Assembly (NCBI RefSeq): GCF_029543155.1
Contig: NZ_JARQXA010000007.1
Location: forward strand, 159,658-223,657
DNA from: Sphingomonas sp. HITSZ_GF
GTDB taxonomy: Bacteria > Pseudomonadota > Alphaproteobacteria > Sphingomonadales > Sphingomonadaceae
Reading direction: 5' to 3'
DNA: 64,000 bases
How positions within the stretch are numbered: position 1 is the stretch's first letter; every line of letters starts with the position of its first letter. Positions 49,318 through 57,479 of this stretch are shown here, piece by piece. The notes under the pieces were generated by a model, which saw only the letters and a program-made list of their open reading frames with translations, was not told the DNA's origin and did no database searches. The position numbers and the translations under genes are program-made.

Positions 49318-50091
49318 CTAGAACAGCGACCAGATCGTGTTGGCCGGGTCGGCGAGCAGCTTCACCGTCAGCGCCGCGGACATCACCACCAGCAGCGGTC
49401 GCACCCCGCGCCCGCCGAAGCGGATCGCCAGCCGCGCGCCGATCTGGTTGCCCGCCATGTTGGCCAGCGCCATCGCGATGCCGAGCCCCCAGAGCAGCTT
49501 GCCGCCGGCGATCATGGCGAGCAGCCCCGCCAGGTTGGTCGAAAGGTTGAGGAACTTGGTGTTGCCGATTGCGCGCACCAGCCCGAGCCCGGCGAGCGCG
49601 ACCAGCGCGGTGGTCAGGAACGATCCGGTGCCCGGCCCGAAGAAGCCGTCATAGAAGCCGATCGCAGAGACGACGAGCGTCAGCCCGGTGGTGCCCAGCC
49701 GGGCGTGCCGGTCCTCGGCGCGCATCTTCGGCGCGAGCAGGAAATAGAGGCCGATCAGGATCAGCAGCGCCGGCACGAAGGCGGCGAGGAAACCCGGGTC
49801 GATATGCTGGAGCGTCACCGCCCCCGCCACCGACCCGGCAAAGGCGCCGAGCGCGGGCACCAGGAACCGCCGGAAGTCGACATGGCCGGCCCGGGCATAG
49901 GTGAGCAGCGCGGAACCGGTGCCGCAGGCGCTGGCCAGTTTGTTGGTGGCGATTGCCGAGACCGGCGGGATGCCGGCGGCCATCAGCGCGGGCAGCGTGA
50001 TCAGCCCGCCCCCGCCCGCCATCGCGTCGATCGTGCCGGCGAGCAGCGCCATGGTGATCAGGAATGCGAGGATGTCGGGGGTCAGGTGCAT
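49318..50091 (-). CDS. TSUP (TauE/SafE)-family permease
   Basis: An inner-membrane transporter of 257 aa with about eight hydrophobic segments. The N-terminal repeat shows A-G-T-I-D-A-M-A-G-G-G-G-L-I-T-L-P, and the C-terminal repeat shows G-F-Y-D-G-F-F-G-P-G-T-G-S-F-L, the paired TSUP signatures. Relatives move sulfite, sulfoacetate or other organic anions. ATG 50091 follows GGAGGCGCC. A strong terminator separates it from the esterase upstream, so it is probably not strictly part of the alginate operon. Cargo unknown. Confidence 0.88.
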   Translation of the reverse strand: MHLTPDILAFLITMALLAGTIDAMAGGGGLITLPALMAAGIPPVSAIATNKLASACGTGSALLTYARAGHVDFRRFLVPALGAFAGSVAGAVTLQHIDPGFLAAFVPALLILIGLYFLLAPKMRAEDRHARLGTTGLTLVVSAIGFYDGFFGPGTGSFLTTALVALAGLGLVRAIGNTKFLNLSTNLAGLLAMIAGGKLLWGLGIAMALANMAGNQIGARLAIRFGGRGVRPLLVVMSAALTVKLLADPANTIWSLF

Positions 50092-50120
50092 GGCGCCTCC
50101 GTTAGGGCGATGCGCCGCAA

Positions 50121-50161
50121 TAAAAAAGGAGGCGCGGCCGAGGGAGTCGGACCGCGCCTCC
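50121..50161 (-). terminator. Rho-independent terminator of the alginate operon
   Basis: On the minus strand GGAGGCGCGG, a 14-base loop and CCGCGCCTCC are followed by a run of six T. It ends the PL6-PL17-MFS-SDR-esterase transcript. Confidence 0.9.
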
Positions 50162-50175
50162 AGGGATGGAGGGCG

Positions 50176-51054
50176 TTACGGCAGCAGCTGGCTGCTGAGC
50201 TCGGGCACGGCGACGGCCAGGTCATAGGCGACGATCTTGGCCATCGCCTTGGCGCCAACCTCGCCGAGATGGGTATAGTCGAACTTCTGGACGATCCGGC
50301 CGCGCGGGCCGGTCCTGGGAAGGGTCGATGCCGGCGGCGATTCGGGCGCCGGGCGCGGGCGTAGCGTGGTGCCGGCCTTGCCCGCGGCGATCTCCTCGGG
50401 CAGCGGCTCGGCCATCGCCAGCTTCATCGCCTCGACTGCGCCGAGCTGTTCGACGGCCTTGGCGCTGTCGCGGTTCAGCTCGACCACCGGTGCCTTCATC
50501 TCGACGGCGATCTTGCGCACCGCATCCGCCCAGGCGGCGAGCGTGTTGTTGAGCTTGCCGTCGCGGAACTCGCGGCGCGACAGCGGAGTGACCAGCACCG
50601 GCACCGCGCCGGCGGCGCGCACGTCGAGCACCATCTGCTTGAGGTTCGACTGGAAATCGGTGTTGAGGTCGGTCCAGCGCTCCGCCTTGGTCGACTGGTC
50701 GTTATGGCCGAACTGGATGAGGACGTACTTCTTGGCATAGCCCTGCGCCGCAGCCTCGCTCATCGCGATCTTCCAGCTCCCCTCGGCCTGATAGCTGCGG
50801 GTCGAGCGACCGCCGCGGCCCAGGTTCAGGCAGGCGACGCTCGACTTGACGTGATAGGCGCAGAACACCGACGCCCAGCCGCTGCCCGGCGCCATGGTCG
50901 AATCGCCGACCAGGATGATCTTGTAGGCGGTGATCGGCGGCGCATCGACGCGCTTCTCCCGCTTCTCGATCGGAGGCTGCGCCTCCGAAGTCTGGGCGAA
51001 GGCCGCCCCCGGAACCGCCAGCAACGCTGCCAGCGTGATCGCCATTTTCAGCAT
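50176..51054 (-). CDS. SGNH acetylesterase, CE12 (rhamnogalacturonan acetylesterase)-like
   Basis: An exported serine esterase of 292 aa. Signal peptide MLKMAITLAALLAVPGAAFA. SGNH blocks: S52 in V-G-D-S-T-M, block II G-R-G-G-R-S-T-R, G-H-N-D (116-119), and D259-x-x-H262 in D-Y-T-H-L-G. The G-D-S-T and D-x-T-H-L-G forms fit carbohydrate esterase family 12, which removes acetyl groups from pectic sugars. Being the last gene of an alginate operon, it may deacetylate O-acetylated (bacterial) alginate. That is inference. Residues about 215-245 are a Pro-rich insert. ATG 51054 follows GGGAGGGA. Confidence 0.85.
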   Translation of the reverse strand: MLKMAITLAALLAVPGAAFAQTSEAQPPIEKREKRVDAPPITAYKIILVGDSTMAPGSGWASVFCAYHVKSSVACLNLGRGGRSTRSYQAEGSWKIAMSEAAAQGYAKKYVLIQFGHNDQSTKAERWTDLNTDFQSNLKQMVLDVRAAGAVPVLVTPLSRREFRDGKLNNTLAAWADAVRKIAVEMKAPVVELNRDSAKAVEQLGAVEAMKLAMAEPLPEEIAAGKAGTTLRPRPAPESPPASTLPRTGPRGRIVQKFDYTHLGEVGAKAMAKIVAYDLAVAVPELSSQLLP

Positions 51055-51091
51055 GTGTAATCCCTCCCAGTTGCGGCCTTCGTTGCTTCGA

Positions 51092-51844
51092 TCAGGAGAA
51101 GGCGAGGCCGCCGTTGATGTCCATGTTGACGCCCGTCAGGAACGACGAGTCGTTCGAGGCGAGGAAGACTACCGCCGACGCCACTTCGTCTGGATGGCCC
51201 TCGCGGCGCAGCGGCGTGTTGCCGGCGGTCGCCTTGCGGCCCTCAGGCTTGGAGAAGGTGTCGTGGAAGCTGGTGCCGATCAGGCCCGGGCACAGCGCGT
51301 TGACGCGGATGCCCTGCGGGCCCAGCTCCTTGGCCAGGCTGCGGGTGAAGGTCATCAGCGCGCCCTTGGCGGTGGCGTAGATCGACGCGCCCGGCCCGCC
51401 GCCGTCACGGCCGGCGAGCGACGACAGGTTCACGATCGTGCTGCCCTCGCCCAGATGCGGCAACACCGCCTTGGTGACGAGGAAGGCCGATTTCAGGTTC
51501 AGCTCCATGACATGGTCGAAGAACGCCTCGTCCATGTCCGCCAGCGTCTTGCGGGCGACCATGCCGCCGGCGACGTTGACCAGCACGTCGACGCGCTCGC
51601 CGAATGCCTTGGTGGTCTCTTCGACCAGCTTGGCGACGTCCGCCGGCTTGGTGACATCGGCCTGAACCAGGATCGCGGTGCCGCCCGCGGCCTCGATCTC
51701 CGCCACGGTCGCCTTGGCCGCGCCTTCGTCGCTGCGATAGTTCACCGCGACCTTGCAGCCCTGCGCCGCGAGCTGCAGCGAAACCGACTTGCCGATGTCA
51801 CGCCCGCCGCCCGTTACGATGGCGACCTTGTCCTTCAATTTCAT
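51092..51844 (-). CDS. SDR oxidoreductase, probable DEH reductase
   Basis: A short-chain dehydrogenase of 250 aa: cofactor motif T-G-G-G-R-D-I-G (11-18), N-V-A-G-G, catalytic S141/S142, Y156 and K160 (Y-A-T-A-K). N-Y-R-S (35-38) suggests NADPH use. In Sphingomonas sp. A1 an SDR reduces the unsaturated uronate product (DEH) to 2-keto-3-deoxygluconate; the position here between the MFS carrier and the esterase in an operon with PL6 and PL17 makes that the likely reaction. The start overlaps the MFS stop (ATGA). Confidence 0.88.
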   Translation of the reverse strand: MKLKDKVAIVTGGGRDIGKSVSLQLAAQGCKVAVNYRSDEGAAKATVAEIEAAGGTAILVQADVTKPADVAKLVEETTKAFGERVDVLVNVAGGMVARKTLADMDEAFFDHVMELNLKSAFLVTKAVLPHLGEGSTIVNLSSLAGRDGGGPGASIYATAKGALMTFTRSLAKELGPQGIRVNALCPGLIGTSFHDTFSKPEGRKATAGNTPLRREGHPDEVASAVVFLASNDSSFLTGVNMDINGGLAFS

Positions 51845-53136
51845 GCTGCGTCCTGTTTGGTCTGGGGAGTGGTGCCCTCGGTCCGCGGCACGCCGCGCCC
51901 GAGGATCAGGATGGAAATCAGCGCGAGCGGCACGATCGCCGCGGCGAGCGCGAAGATCGGCGCATAGCCCTGGCTGGTCATCACCGGCACGAGCCAAGTG
52001 GTGATGAGGGTGCCGGCCACCGCGGCGGTACCGCTGATGCCGGCGAGCGAGCCGACCGCGCCGCCGGCGAAATAGTCGCCCGGCATGGTCTGGATGTTGT
52101 TGATCGCCACCTGGAAGCCGAACAGGATCACTGCGATCAGCAGCACTGCGGCGAGCGGCGTCGACGCCTGGGCAGTGAGCAGCAGCGCCGGCAGCATGAT
52201 CACGCAGCCGATGGCGATGGCGAGCTTGCGGGCCGAGAGCGCGCTCCAGCCCCGGGCGATCAGCACGCCGGAGAACCAGCCGCCACCCAGGCTGCCGAGC
52301 ATCGCGCCGACGAACGGCACCCAGCCGAACATGCCGATCTGCTTCACGTCGAAGCCGAAGGTCTCGGCCAGGTAGATCGGCAGCCAGGAGACGAACAGCC
52401 ACCAGACCGGATCGAGGAAGAAGCGGCTGAGCAGGATCGCCCAGCTCTGGCGATAGCGCAGCAGCTCGAGCATGCCCGGTGCCGGCGCCTCATCCTCCGC
52501 CGTGGCGGCGGTAGCGGGACGCGCGGCGATATGGGCGCGCTCCTCGTCGCTCAGCCAGGGATGGCGATCGGGATCGGCGCGATAGACGAACAACCAGGGG
52601 ATCAGCCAGACAAAGCCGAGCACGCCGACCAGCACAAAGGTCGCGCGCCAGCCGAACGAGCCGTAGAGCGCCGCCACCGCGGGCGCCGCGATGATCGCGC
52701 CGATCGCCGCACCGGCATTGAAGATGCCCTGGGCGAAGGCGCGCTCCTGCGGCGGGAACCACAGCGCATTGGCCTTGACCGCACCCGGCCAGTTGCCTGC
52801 TTCGGCCACGCCCAGCGTCACGCGCAGGCCGATCAGCATGCCCAGCGATCGCACCAGCGCATGCGCGCCGATCGACACCGACCACACCGCGATCGCGATG
52901 ACGAAGCCGATGCGCGTGCCGATCCGGTCGAGCAGCTTGCCGAACAGCGACTGGCCGAAGGCATAGGCGACCATGAACATGGTCACGAGCAGCGCATAGT
53001 CCGCCTTGTTCGCGCCGATGTCCTTGGAGACGGCGGGCCACATCACGGCGAGCGCGTTGCGATCGATATAGTTGATGACGGTGACCAGCCCGATCAGGCT
53101 GATGATGAGCCAGCGAAGGCCTTTGACCTTGGTCAT
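51841..53136 (-). CDS. MFS uptake carrier (anion:cation symporter type)
   Basis: A 431-aa inner-membrane carrier with 12 hydrophobic segments. Signature: T-V-I-N-Y-I-D-R-N-A-L-A (helix 1 loop) and L-L-D-R-I-G-T-R-I-G, as in the ACS branch that includes hexuronate (ExuT) and sugar-acid carriers. ATG 53136 gives the normal N-terminus (MTKVKGLRW). It is 4 bases after PL17 and overlaps the SDR start, so it very probably brings DEH or unsaturated monouronates into the cytoplasm. R-A-E-A-G-N-W-P-G-A-like sequence (V-A-E-A-G-N-W-P-G-A-V-K) is another ACS hallmark. Confidence 0.9.
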   Translation of the reverse strand: MTKVKGLRWLIISLIGLVTVINYIDRNALAVMWPAVSKDIGANKADYALLVTMFMVAYAFGQSLFGKLLDRIGTRIGFVIAIAVWSVSIGAHALVRSLGMLIGLRVTLGVAEAGNWPGAVKANALWFPPQERAFAQGIFNAGAAIGAIIAAPAVAALYGSFGWRATFVLVGVLGFVWLIPWLFVYRADPDRHPWLSDEERAHIAARPATAATAEDEAPAPGMLELLRYRQSWAILLSRFFLDPVWWLFVSWLPIYLAETFGFDVKQIGMFGWVPFVGAMLGSLGGGWFSGVLIARGWSALSARKLAIAIGCVIMLPALLLTAQASTPLAAVLLIAVILFGFQVAINNIQTMPGDYFAGGAVGSLAGISGTAAVAGTLITTWLVPVMTSQGYAPIFALAAAIVPLALISILILGRGVPRTEGTTPQTKQDAA

Positions 53137-53140
53137 CGGC

Positions 53141-55336
53141 TCAGTTTCCCTTACCCGCATCGAAGCGCGCGAAATGGCCCTTCCAGTCGAGCTTGCGCCC
53201 ATCGACCGTCGCCGAGTGCGCGGCATTGGCATCGGCCGAGAAGGCGATGGCGAGCGTGATGCTGCGGCCATCGGCGAGCTTGATCGTCACCACATCGGCA
53301 TCGCCGGTTCGCACATGGGTGAAGCCCTTCACCCGGCTGTTGCTCGCGGTGGTCTTCTCCTCGCCCGCATCGTAATTGCCGTGCGGCTCGAGCAGGTTGA
53401 CGAACTGGGCGCTGGTCGCGTTCGTCACGCGCTCGATCAGCATCGGCTCGCGGCGCAGGTTGAACTTGGGATCGTTCGCGCCGCTCTCGCCCAGGATCAC
53501 GCTGGCGCCCGCCGGGGCGATCATGCGGTAGGTGTAGAAGCGGTTGTCGTTGATCCAGGTGATCGCGCCATTGTCCGCGCCGGGCGTGCCCGTCGCATCG
53601 ACCCAGATGTGCTGATAGCCGTTGGCCTTGCCGAGCACCGGCCGCTCTGCCGTGTTCGACTGGAGCGGGAAGCCGATCGCGGTAATCTGCCCGGCATAGT
53701 GGAGCGGAAGGTCATAGGTGGCGGGCTTGTCGCCGGTCACGTCGAGCAGATCGACGATCATCGGGCTCTCGACGCCGTCGACCGGCAGCTGCACCAGCGT
53801 GCGGCGATAGCGGACGCCCGGATATGCCCCGACCATCTCGGCGGTGCTGACGCTAGCCTGCGGGGTGCTCGCCCAGAACAGCTGCTTGGGCGCGAGCTTG
53901 TCGCCCACCTTCCACTTGCCGCCGAAATTGCTGGTCTCGTTCACCACCAGCGTGTTGTGCGCGACGGTCTGCTTCGCCCAGCTCTCGTTTTCCTTGAGGT
54001 AGCGCCCGCCGTCCTTGCTCTCGACATTGAGGAAGCGCGCCGCGCCGTAATCGGTCACGATGGCGTGGCCATTGTCGTAGAGAATGTACGACAGCTTGTC
54101 GAAATGGCCGTGGCCCATGCCCATCGCCGCGTTCTTGGCAACGAGCACCTGGTCGGTGTCGGTCGGCCCCGAGCGCATGATCGCCAGCCCGCCCATATCG
54201 CCCTTGGGCCCGTCGCTGAGGAACTGCGAGGCGAAGGGGAACGGCTTGGCCTTGCCCGCCGCCAGGTCGCGCGCCACCGCCAGCCCGTCGGGGGTCAGCG
54301 TGGTGCGGCCCTGCCACTGCGCGATCGAGAGCAGCGCCGGATCCTTGGTCACCTCATAGCCGATCGCCACCGACTGGTAGAGCTCGTCGGTCTTCAGGCT
54401 CTTGTCGGGCATCGCGTCGTTGAACGGGAAGAAGAAGCCGTCATAGGTCGTCTGGATCGAGGTGCGGATCGCCTTGAGCAGCACCCCGTCGCGGTGCTGG
54501 AAGATCTTCACCTCGGGCTGGTTCGCCTCGATGAAGCGGGCGAACAGCACGAACGGCAGCATCGCATAGCGCTGGTAATAGGGCCCTTCGACATAATAGC
54601 CGTCGGGCGAGAAGAGCTGGTCGATCTGCGCGAGGAAGCCGAACTTGCCGTCGCGCTTCAGCCCCTTCAGCGCCACCTCGACAAAGTCCTTGTCGCGCAG
54701 CGTATAGCCGATCATGCCCACCCCGGCGCAGGCCCAGGTGGCGTGGTTGTGGATCTGGTCGAACTCTTCCGCCTGCCCCGCCGACAGGAAGCTCGCCATC
54801 GGGCGGAACACCTTGTCGTCGATCGTCGCGCGGTCGGCGGCGCTCAGCGACTCCCGCACGGCGTCATAGCCCTGCACCGCATAGACCGCCCACACCGCAT
54901 CGTTGAGGCTCTGCCAGAACAGCCGTCCCGGCCGCTGGTCGCTCGCCGCCGGATGGTTGCCGAGCGTCGGGTAGAGCTTGGCGTACTCCAGCAGCTCCGC
55001 CTTGACGAAATCGGCATAGCGCTGCTCGCCGGTGATGCGGAACAGCAGCCCCGCGCCATAGATCGCGGTGTAGTTCCGCTTGTGCTGCTCATGCGTGTAG
55101 CCGCCGCCCGGATCCTTGGGCACGGGCACGACCACGCCGGCCTTGATCGCCTTGTCGACTTCGCGGCGGACGCGCTTCAGTTCGGCACTGAACAGCGGAT
55201 AGGCAGTGGCTTCCTTGGCGGTCGCCGCCATTTCGGCTGCGCGGAACAGCGTGGGCTGGGTGCCCGGCGCAGTCTGCGCCAGCGCGGGCGTGGCGAGCAG
55301 GGCGGTGCCGGCGAGGAGGAACGCGAAACGAGTCAT
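53141..55336 (-). CDS. Oligoalginate lyase, PL17
   Basis: An exported exolytic lyase of 731 aa that releases unsaturated monouronate from alginate oligomers. Signal peptide MTRFAFLLAGTALLATPALA. The helical toroid carries N197-H198 (I-H-N-H-A-T-W) and Y254 (G-P-Y-Y-Q-R-Y), and the heparinase II/III-like beta domain carries H412 (G-M-G-H-G-H-F-D-K-L-S) and Y447, matching the catalytic residues of known PL17 enzymes within a few positions. The ATG at 55336 overlaps the PL6 stop (TGATG). Second gene of the operon. Confidence 0.92.
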   Translation of the reverse strand: MTRFAFLLAGTALLATPALAQTAPGTQPTLFRAAEMAATAKEATAYPLFSAELKRVRREVDKAIKAGVVVPVPKDPGGGYTHEQHKRNYTAIYGAGLLFRITGEQRYADFVKAELLEYAKLYPTLGNHPAASDQRPGRLFWQSLNDAVWAVYAVQGYDAVRESLSAADRATIDDKVFRPMASFLSAGQAEEFDQIHNHATWACAGVGMIGYTLRDKDFVEVALKGLKRDGKFGFLAQIDQLFSPDGYYVEGPYYQRYAMLPFVLFARFIEANQPEVKIFQHRDGVLLKAIRTSIQTTYDGFFFPFNDAMPDKSLKTDELYQSVAIGYEVTKDPALLSIAQWQGRTTLTPDGLAVARDLAAGKAKPFPFASQFLSDGPKGDMGGLAIMRSGPTDTDQVLVAKNAAMGMGHGHFDKLSYILYDNGHAIVTDYGAARFLNVESKDGGRYLKENESWAKQTVAHNTLVVNETSNFGGKWKVGDKLAPKQLFWASTPQASVSTAEMVGAYPGVRYRRTLVQLPVDGVESPMIVDLLDVTGDKPATYDLPLHYAGQITAIGFPLQSNTAERPVLGKANGYQHIWVDATGTPGADNGAITWINDNRFYTYRMIAPAGASVILGESGANDPKFNLRREPMLIERVTNATSAQFVNLLEPHGNYDAGEEKTTASNSRVKGFTHVRTGDADVVTIKLADGRSITLAIAFSADANAAHSATVDGRKLDWKGHFARFDAGKGN

Positions 55337-56715
55337 CAATTGCTTCCCGGAAGCGGCGAGGCCGCAGGCTTGGCGTACCAGGAGACACCGGTCTCCTCGC
55401 GCGTGATGGGCTTGAGCGTGCGATCGGCACCGAGCTTCGCCAGCGCCGGATCGACCGGATAGAGCAGGCCATTGGCAGCGCGCTTGAGCGCCACCGTCCG
55501 GCGGTCGATCTGGATCGGCAGGGCTGCGGGTCCGGGCACGGACATCACATTGCCGGTGAAACTGATCCCGCCGATGTCCGCCAGCGCGAGGAACGGGTCG
55601 CCGCGCTTCTGGTTGACGAACAGATTGGCCACGAAACGGGTCGATACCGGCGGCAGCGACAGTTCGGCATCGGCGCCGTTGCCCAGCGTCACCTTGGCCG
55701 CATCGATCACGCTGTTGCGCTCGATCAGCGCGTCCTGGACCTGCTCGTAGCGGTTGATCGGCGAATTGGGCACGCCGTTCATCAGCGAGAGCGCGCTGTA
55801 CGATCCGTCGCCCGCCAGCCCCTCGAGATAGTTGTTCCGCACCACCTGGCGCCGGTTGATCACGCGGATGCCGCCGCTGTGCTTCACGCCGTTGCCGAAG
55901 AAGACATTGTCCTCAATGGTGTTGCCGTGCCCGTGGCGCATCACGAAGGCGCCCTGGCTCTCGACCACGACATTGCGGCGCAGGATGTTCGCACCCGACT
56001 TGATCGAGACGATCTCGACCTCGCCGTCGCAGCGCTCGAAGAAATTATCCTCCACCACCGTGAAGGAGTCGCTCTGCGATTGCTGGCTGGTGCCGATGCG
56101 GATGGTCTCGCCGCCATTCTCGCCCAGCGGCGGGCGCGGCCCGAAATAATTATGGTCGATGCGGTGGTGGTTCTCGCTCGGGCCATAGGCCGCGCGGACC
56201 ACGACGAGCATCGCGCCGCCATGCGCCTTGCCGAAGAATTGCGAGTGATCGACCCGGTTATTGCGCCCGTAGAGCGATACCCAGTGATCGGTCTTGGCCG
56301 CGGTCGGCGCGCCATAGCCATCGACCACGATCCCGGTCAGCCGCGAATTCTCCGCCCAGCGCTTCGTATCGTAGCGAAAGGCGATCAGGTCCTCGTCGGT
56401 GCCGTGCCCGTCCTTGAAGACCAGGTTCGACACGACCAGCCAGTTGCCCGCCATGCGCAGACTCGATGCACCGGCCAGGATGACCTTGCCCGGCGTCTCG
56501 GCGGTCAGCGTGATCGGCTTGTCCTGCGTGCCCGCGCCTGAGAAGCGCACCGCGAAATCGCGCCATTCGCCATTGGCGAGCACGATGCGGTCGCCCGGGG
56601 CGAGCACCTTCGCCGCGGCGGCATATTCCTGCTGATTATGGACAAGGGTGTCGCGCGCGGCTGCCGGGCAGGCAGTAACCGCAACCATCCCTATCGACAG
56701 CGCCCAAACTCGCAC
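55336..56715 (-). CDS. Alginate lyase, PL6
   Basis: An exported beta-helix lyase of 459 aa in the chondroitinase B / alginate lyase family. Calcium ligands E232 and E234 and catalytic K239 and R260 follow the exact spacing of chondroitinase B (E243, E245, K250, R271). GTG 56715 is the start: GGGAGGATC lies just upstream and the product begins with a signal peptide (WALSIGMVAVTACPAAA). N-N-R-V-D-H-S and H-R-I-D-H-N-Y-F-G-P-R repeats are typical of the family. First gene of the alginate operon; upstream lie an ATTGGTAT half-site and a long palindrome. Confidence 0.92.
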   Translation of the reverse strand: MRVWALSIGMVAVTACPAAARDTLVHNQQEYAAAAKVLAPGDRIVLANGEWRDFAVRFSGAGTQDKPITLTAETPGKVILAGASSLRMAGNWLVVSNLVFKDGHGTDEDLIAFRYDTKRWAENSRLTGIVVDGYGAPTAAKTDHWVSLYGRNNRVDHSQFFGKAHGGAMLVVVRAAYGPSENHHRIDHNYFGPRPPLGENGGETIRIGTSQQSQSDSFTVVEDNFFERCDGEVEIVSIKSGANILRRNVVVESQGAFVMRHGHGNTIEDNVFFGNGVKHSGGIRVINRRQVVRNNYLEGLAGDGSYSALSLMNGVPNSPINRYEQVQDALIERNSVIDAAKVTLGNGADAELSLPPVSTRFVANLFVNQKRGDPFLALADIGGISFTGNVMSVPGPAALPIQIDRRTVALKRAANGLLYPVDPALAKLGADRTLKPITREETGVSWYAKPAASPLPGSN

Positions 56716-56791
56716 GCGATCCTCCCAACCGGCTCTGGTGGCCGATGTGAGTGGCCTACCAGTCGAGGCCAAAGCGTGCAAGCCAATTTAA

Positions 56792-56835
56792 ATACCAATT
56801 GACCGGACCAGATTAGGTCCGGTGGTTCTATACCA
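56792..56835. promoter_or_regulatory. Regulatory region of the PL6 operon
   Basis: ATACCAAT at 56792-56799 (ATTGGTAT in the direction of the operon), a perfect palindrome with arms ACCGGACC and GGTCCGGT around AGATTA at 56802-56823, and another ATACCA at 56830-56835. The first matches the sites near the TonB receptor. The palindrome may be a second operator or a terminator stem for the gene at 56837-57235. Confidence 0.55.
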
Positions 56836-56836
56836 T

Positions 56837-57235
56837 TTAGGCGACCCCGGTCAGCCGCACGCGCCGGCGCAGGCGATTGGCGGCACCGCGGCCCAGCCAG
56901 CCATCCACTGTCGCACGCACCCAATCGAGCGCGGCAGCGGTATAGCCGGCAGCTTCCGCACGCGCCGCCTCGGCCGAGTCGAATCCGTCCAGCCGATAAA
57001 GGATGGCGAAGCGCCGCAGCGCCTCCAGCCGGGGATTGGCGAGCCCGGCGACCCGGCGCGAGCCGAACAGCAACCCGCCCAGTCGCTCCATCCGGCGCGG
57101 GGCACGAAGCGTAGCGCGGCCATCGGCCTGGGAAAGCTGCAGCGTCTGCAGCTCGAGCGGGCTCAGAACCGCTTCGGCGGGGATGCTCCCCGCCATGCCC
57201 TCGAGCAGCACTGCCCGGCTGTCCAGATACGCCAT
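56837..57235 (-). CDS. Hypothetical protein, 132 aa
   Basis: I do not recognise it. It starts M-A-Y-L-D-S-R-A-V-L-L-E-G-M-A-G after AGGAGTGAG. The sequence is mostly helical and basic, with Leu/Ala/Arg-rich stretches (L-R-A-P-R-R-M-E-R-L-G-G-L-L-F-G; L-E-A-L-R-R-F-A-I-L-Y-R-L-D-G-F) and an Arg-rich C-terminus (NRLRRRVRLTG). No signal peptide or membrane helix. It is upstream of PL6 on the same strand, but the palindrome between them suggests separate transcription. Confidence 0.6.
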   Translation of the reverse strand: MAYLDSRAVLLEGMAGSIPAEAVLSPLELQTLQLSQADGRATLRAPRRMERLGGLLFGSRRVAGLANPRLEALRRFAILYRLDGFDSAEAARAEAAGYTAAALDWVRATVDGWLGRGAANRLRRRVRLTGVA

Positions 57236-57416
57236 TACAACTCACTCCTGGTTGGCAGCCCGGCATTTAGGCGCGCCGAAAGCCGGGGATTAGCCATGCA
57301 GGTGGCATCGCAGTGTTTCCGCACCTGCAACAATCGCGAGATGTTGCGCACCCTCCCTTGCTCCACGCTGAACTGGAGAGGGCGCCGAAAAGCCCCGATC
57401 GCGCGGCAAAAGGGGT

Positions 57417-57431
57417 TGATACTTTATATCA
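57417..57431 (+). promoter_or_regulatory. Small palindrome upstream of the ZnuD-like receptor
   Basis: TGATA-CTTTA-TATCA, 49 bases before the start. Fur-family (Zur) sites are AT-rich palindromes of this kind, but the match is short and not diagnostic. Confidence 0.3.
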
Positions 57432-57479
57432 TCGCCGGTACCGCAGCGCAGCAAGTTCCATGTTCGGGAAGATTCGTTG

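Noticed and set aside
50176..51054. Pectin degradation locus, suggested by the CE12-like esterase
   Set aside because: The neighbouring lyases have PL6 and PL17 active-site residues, and no pectate lyase, GH28 or rhamnose gene is present.
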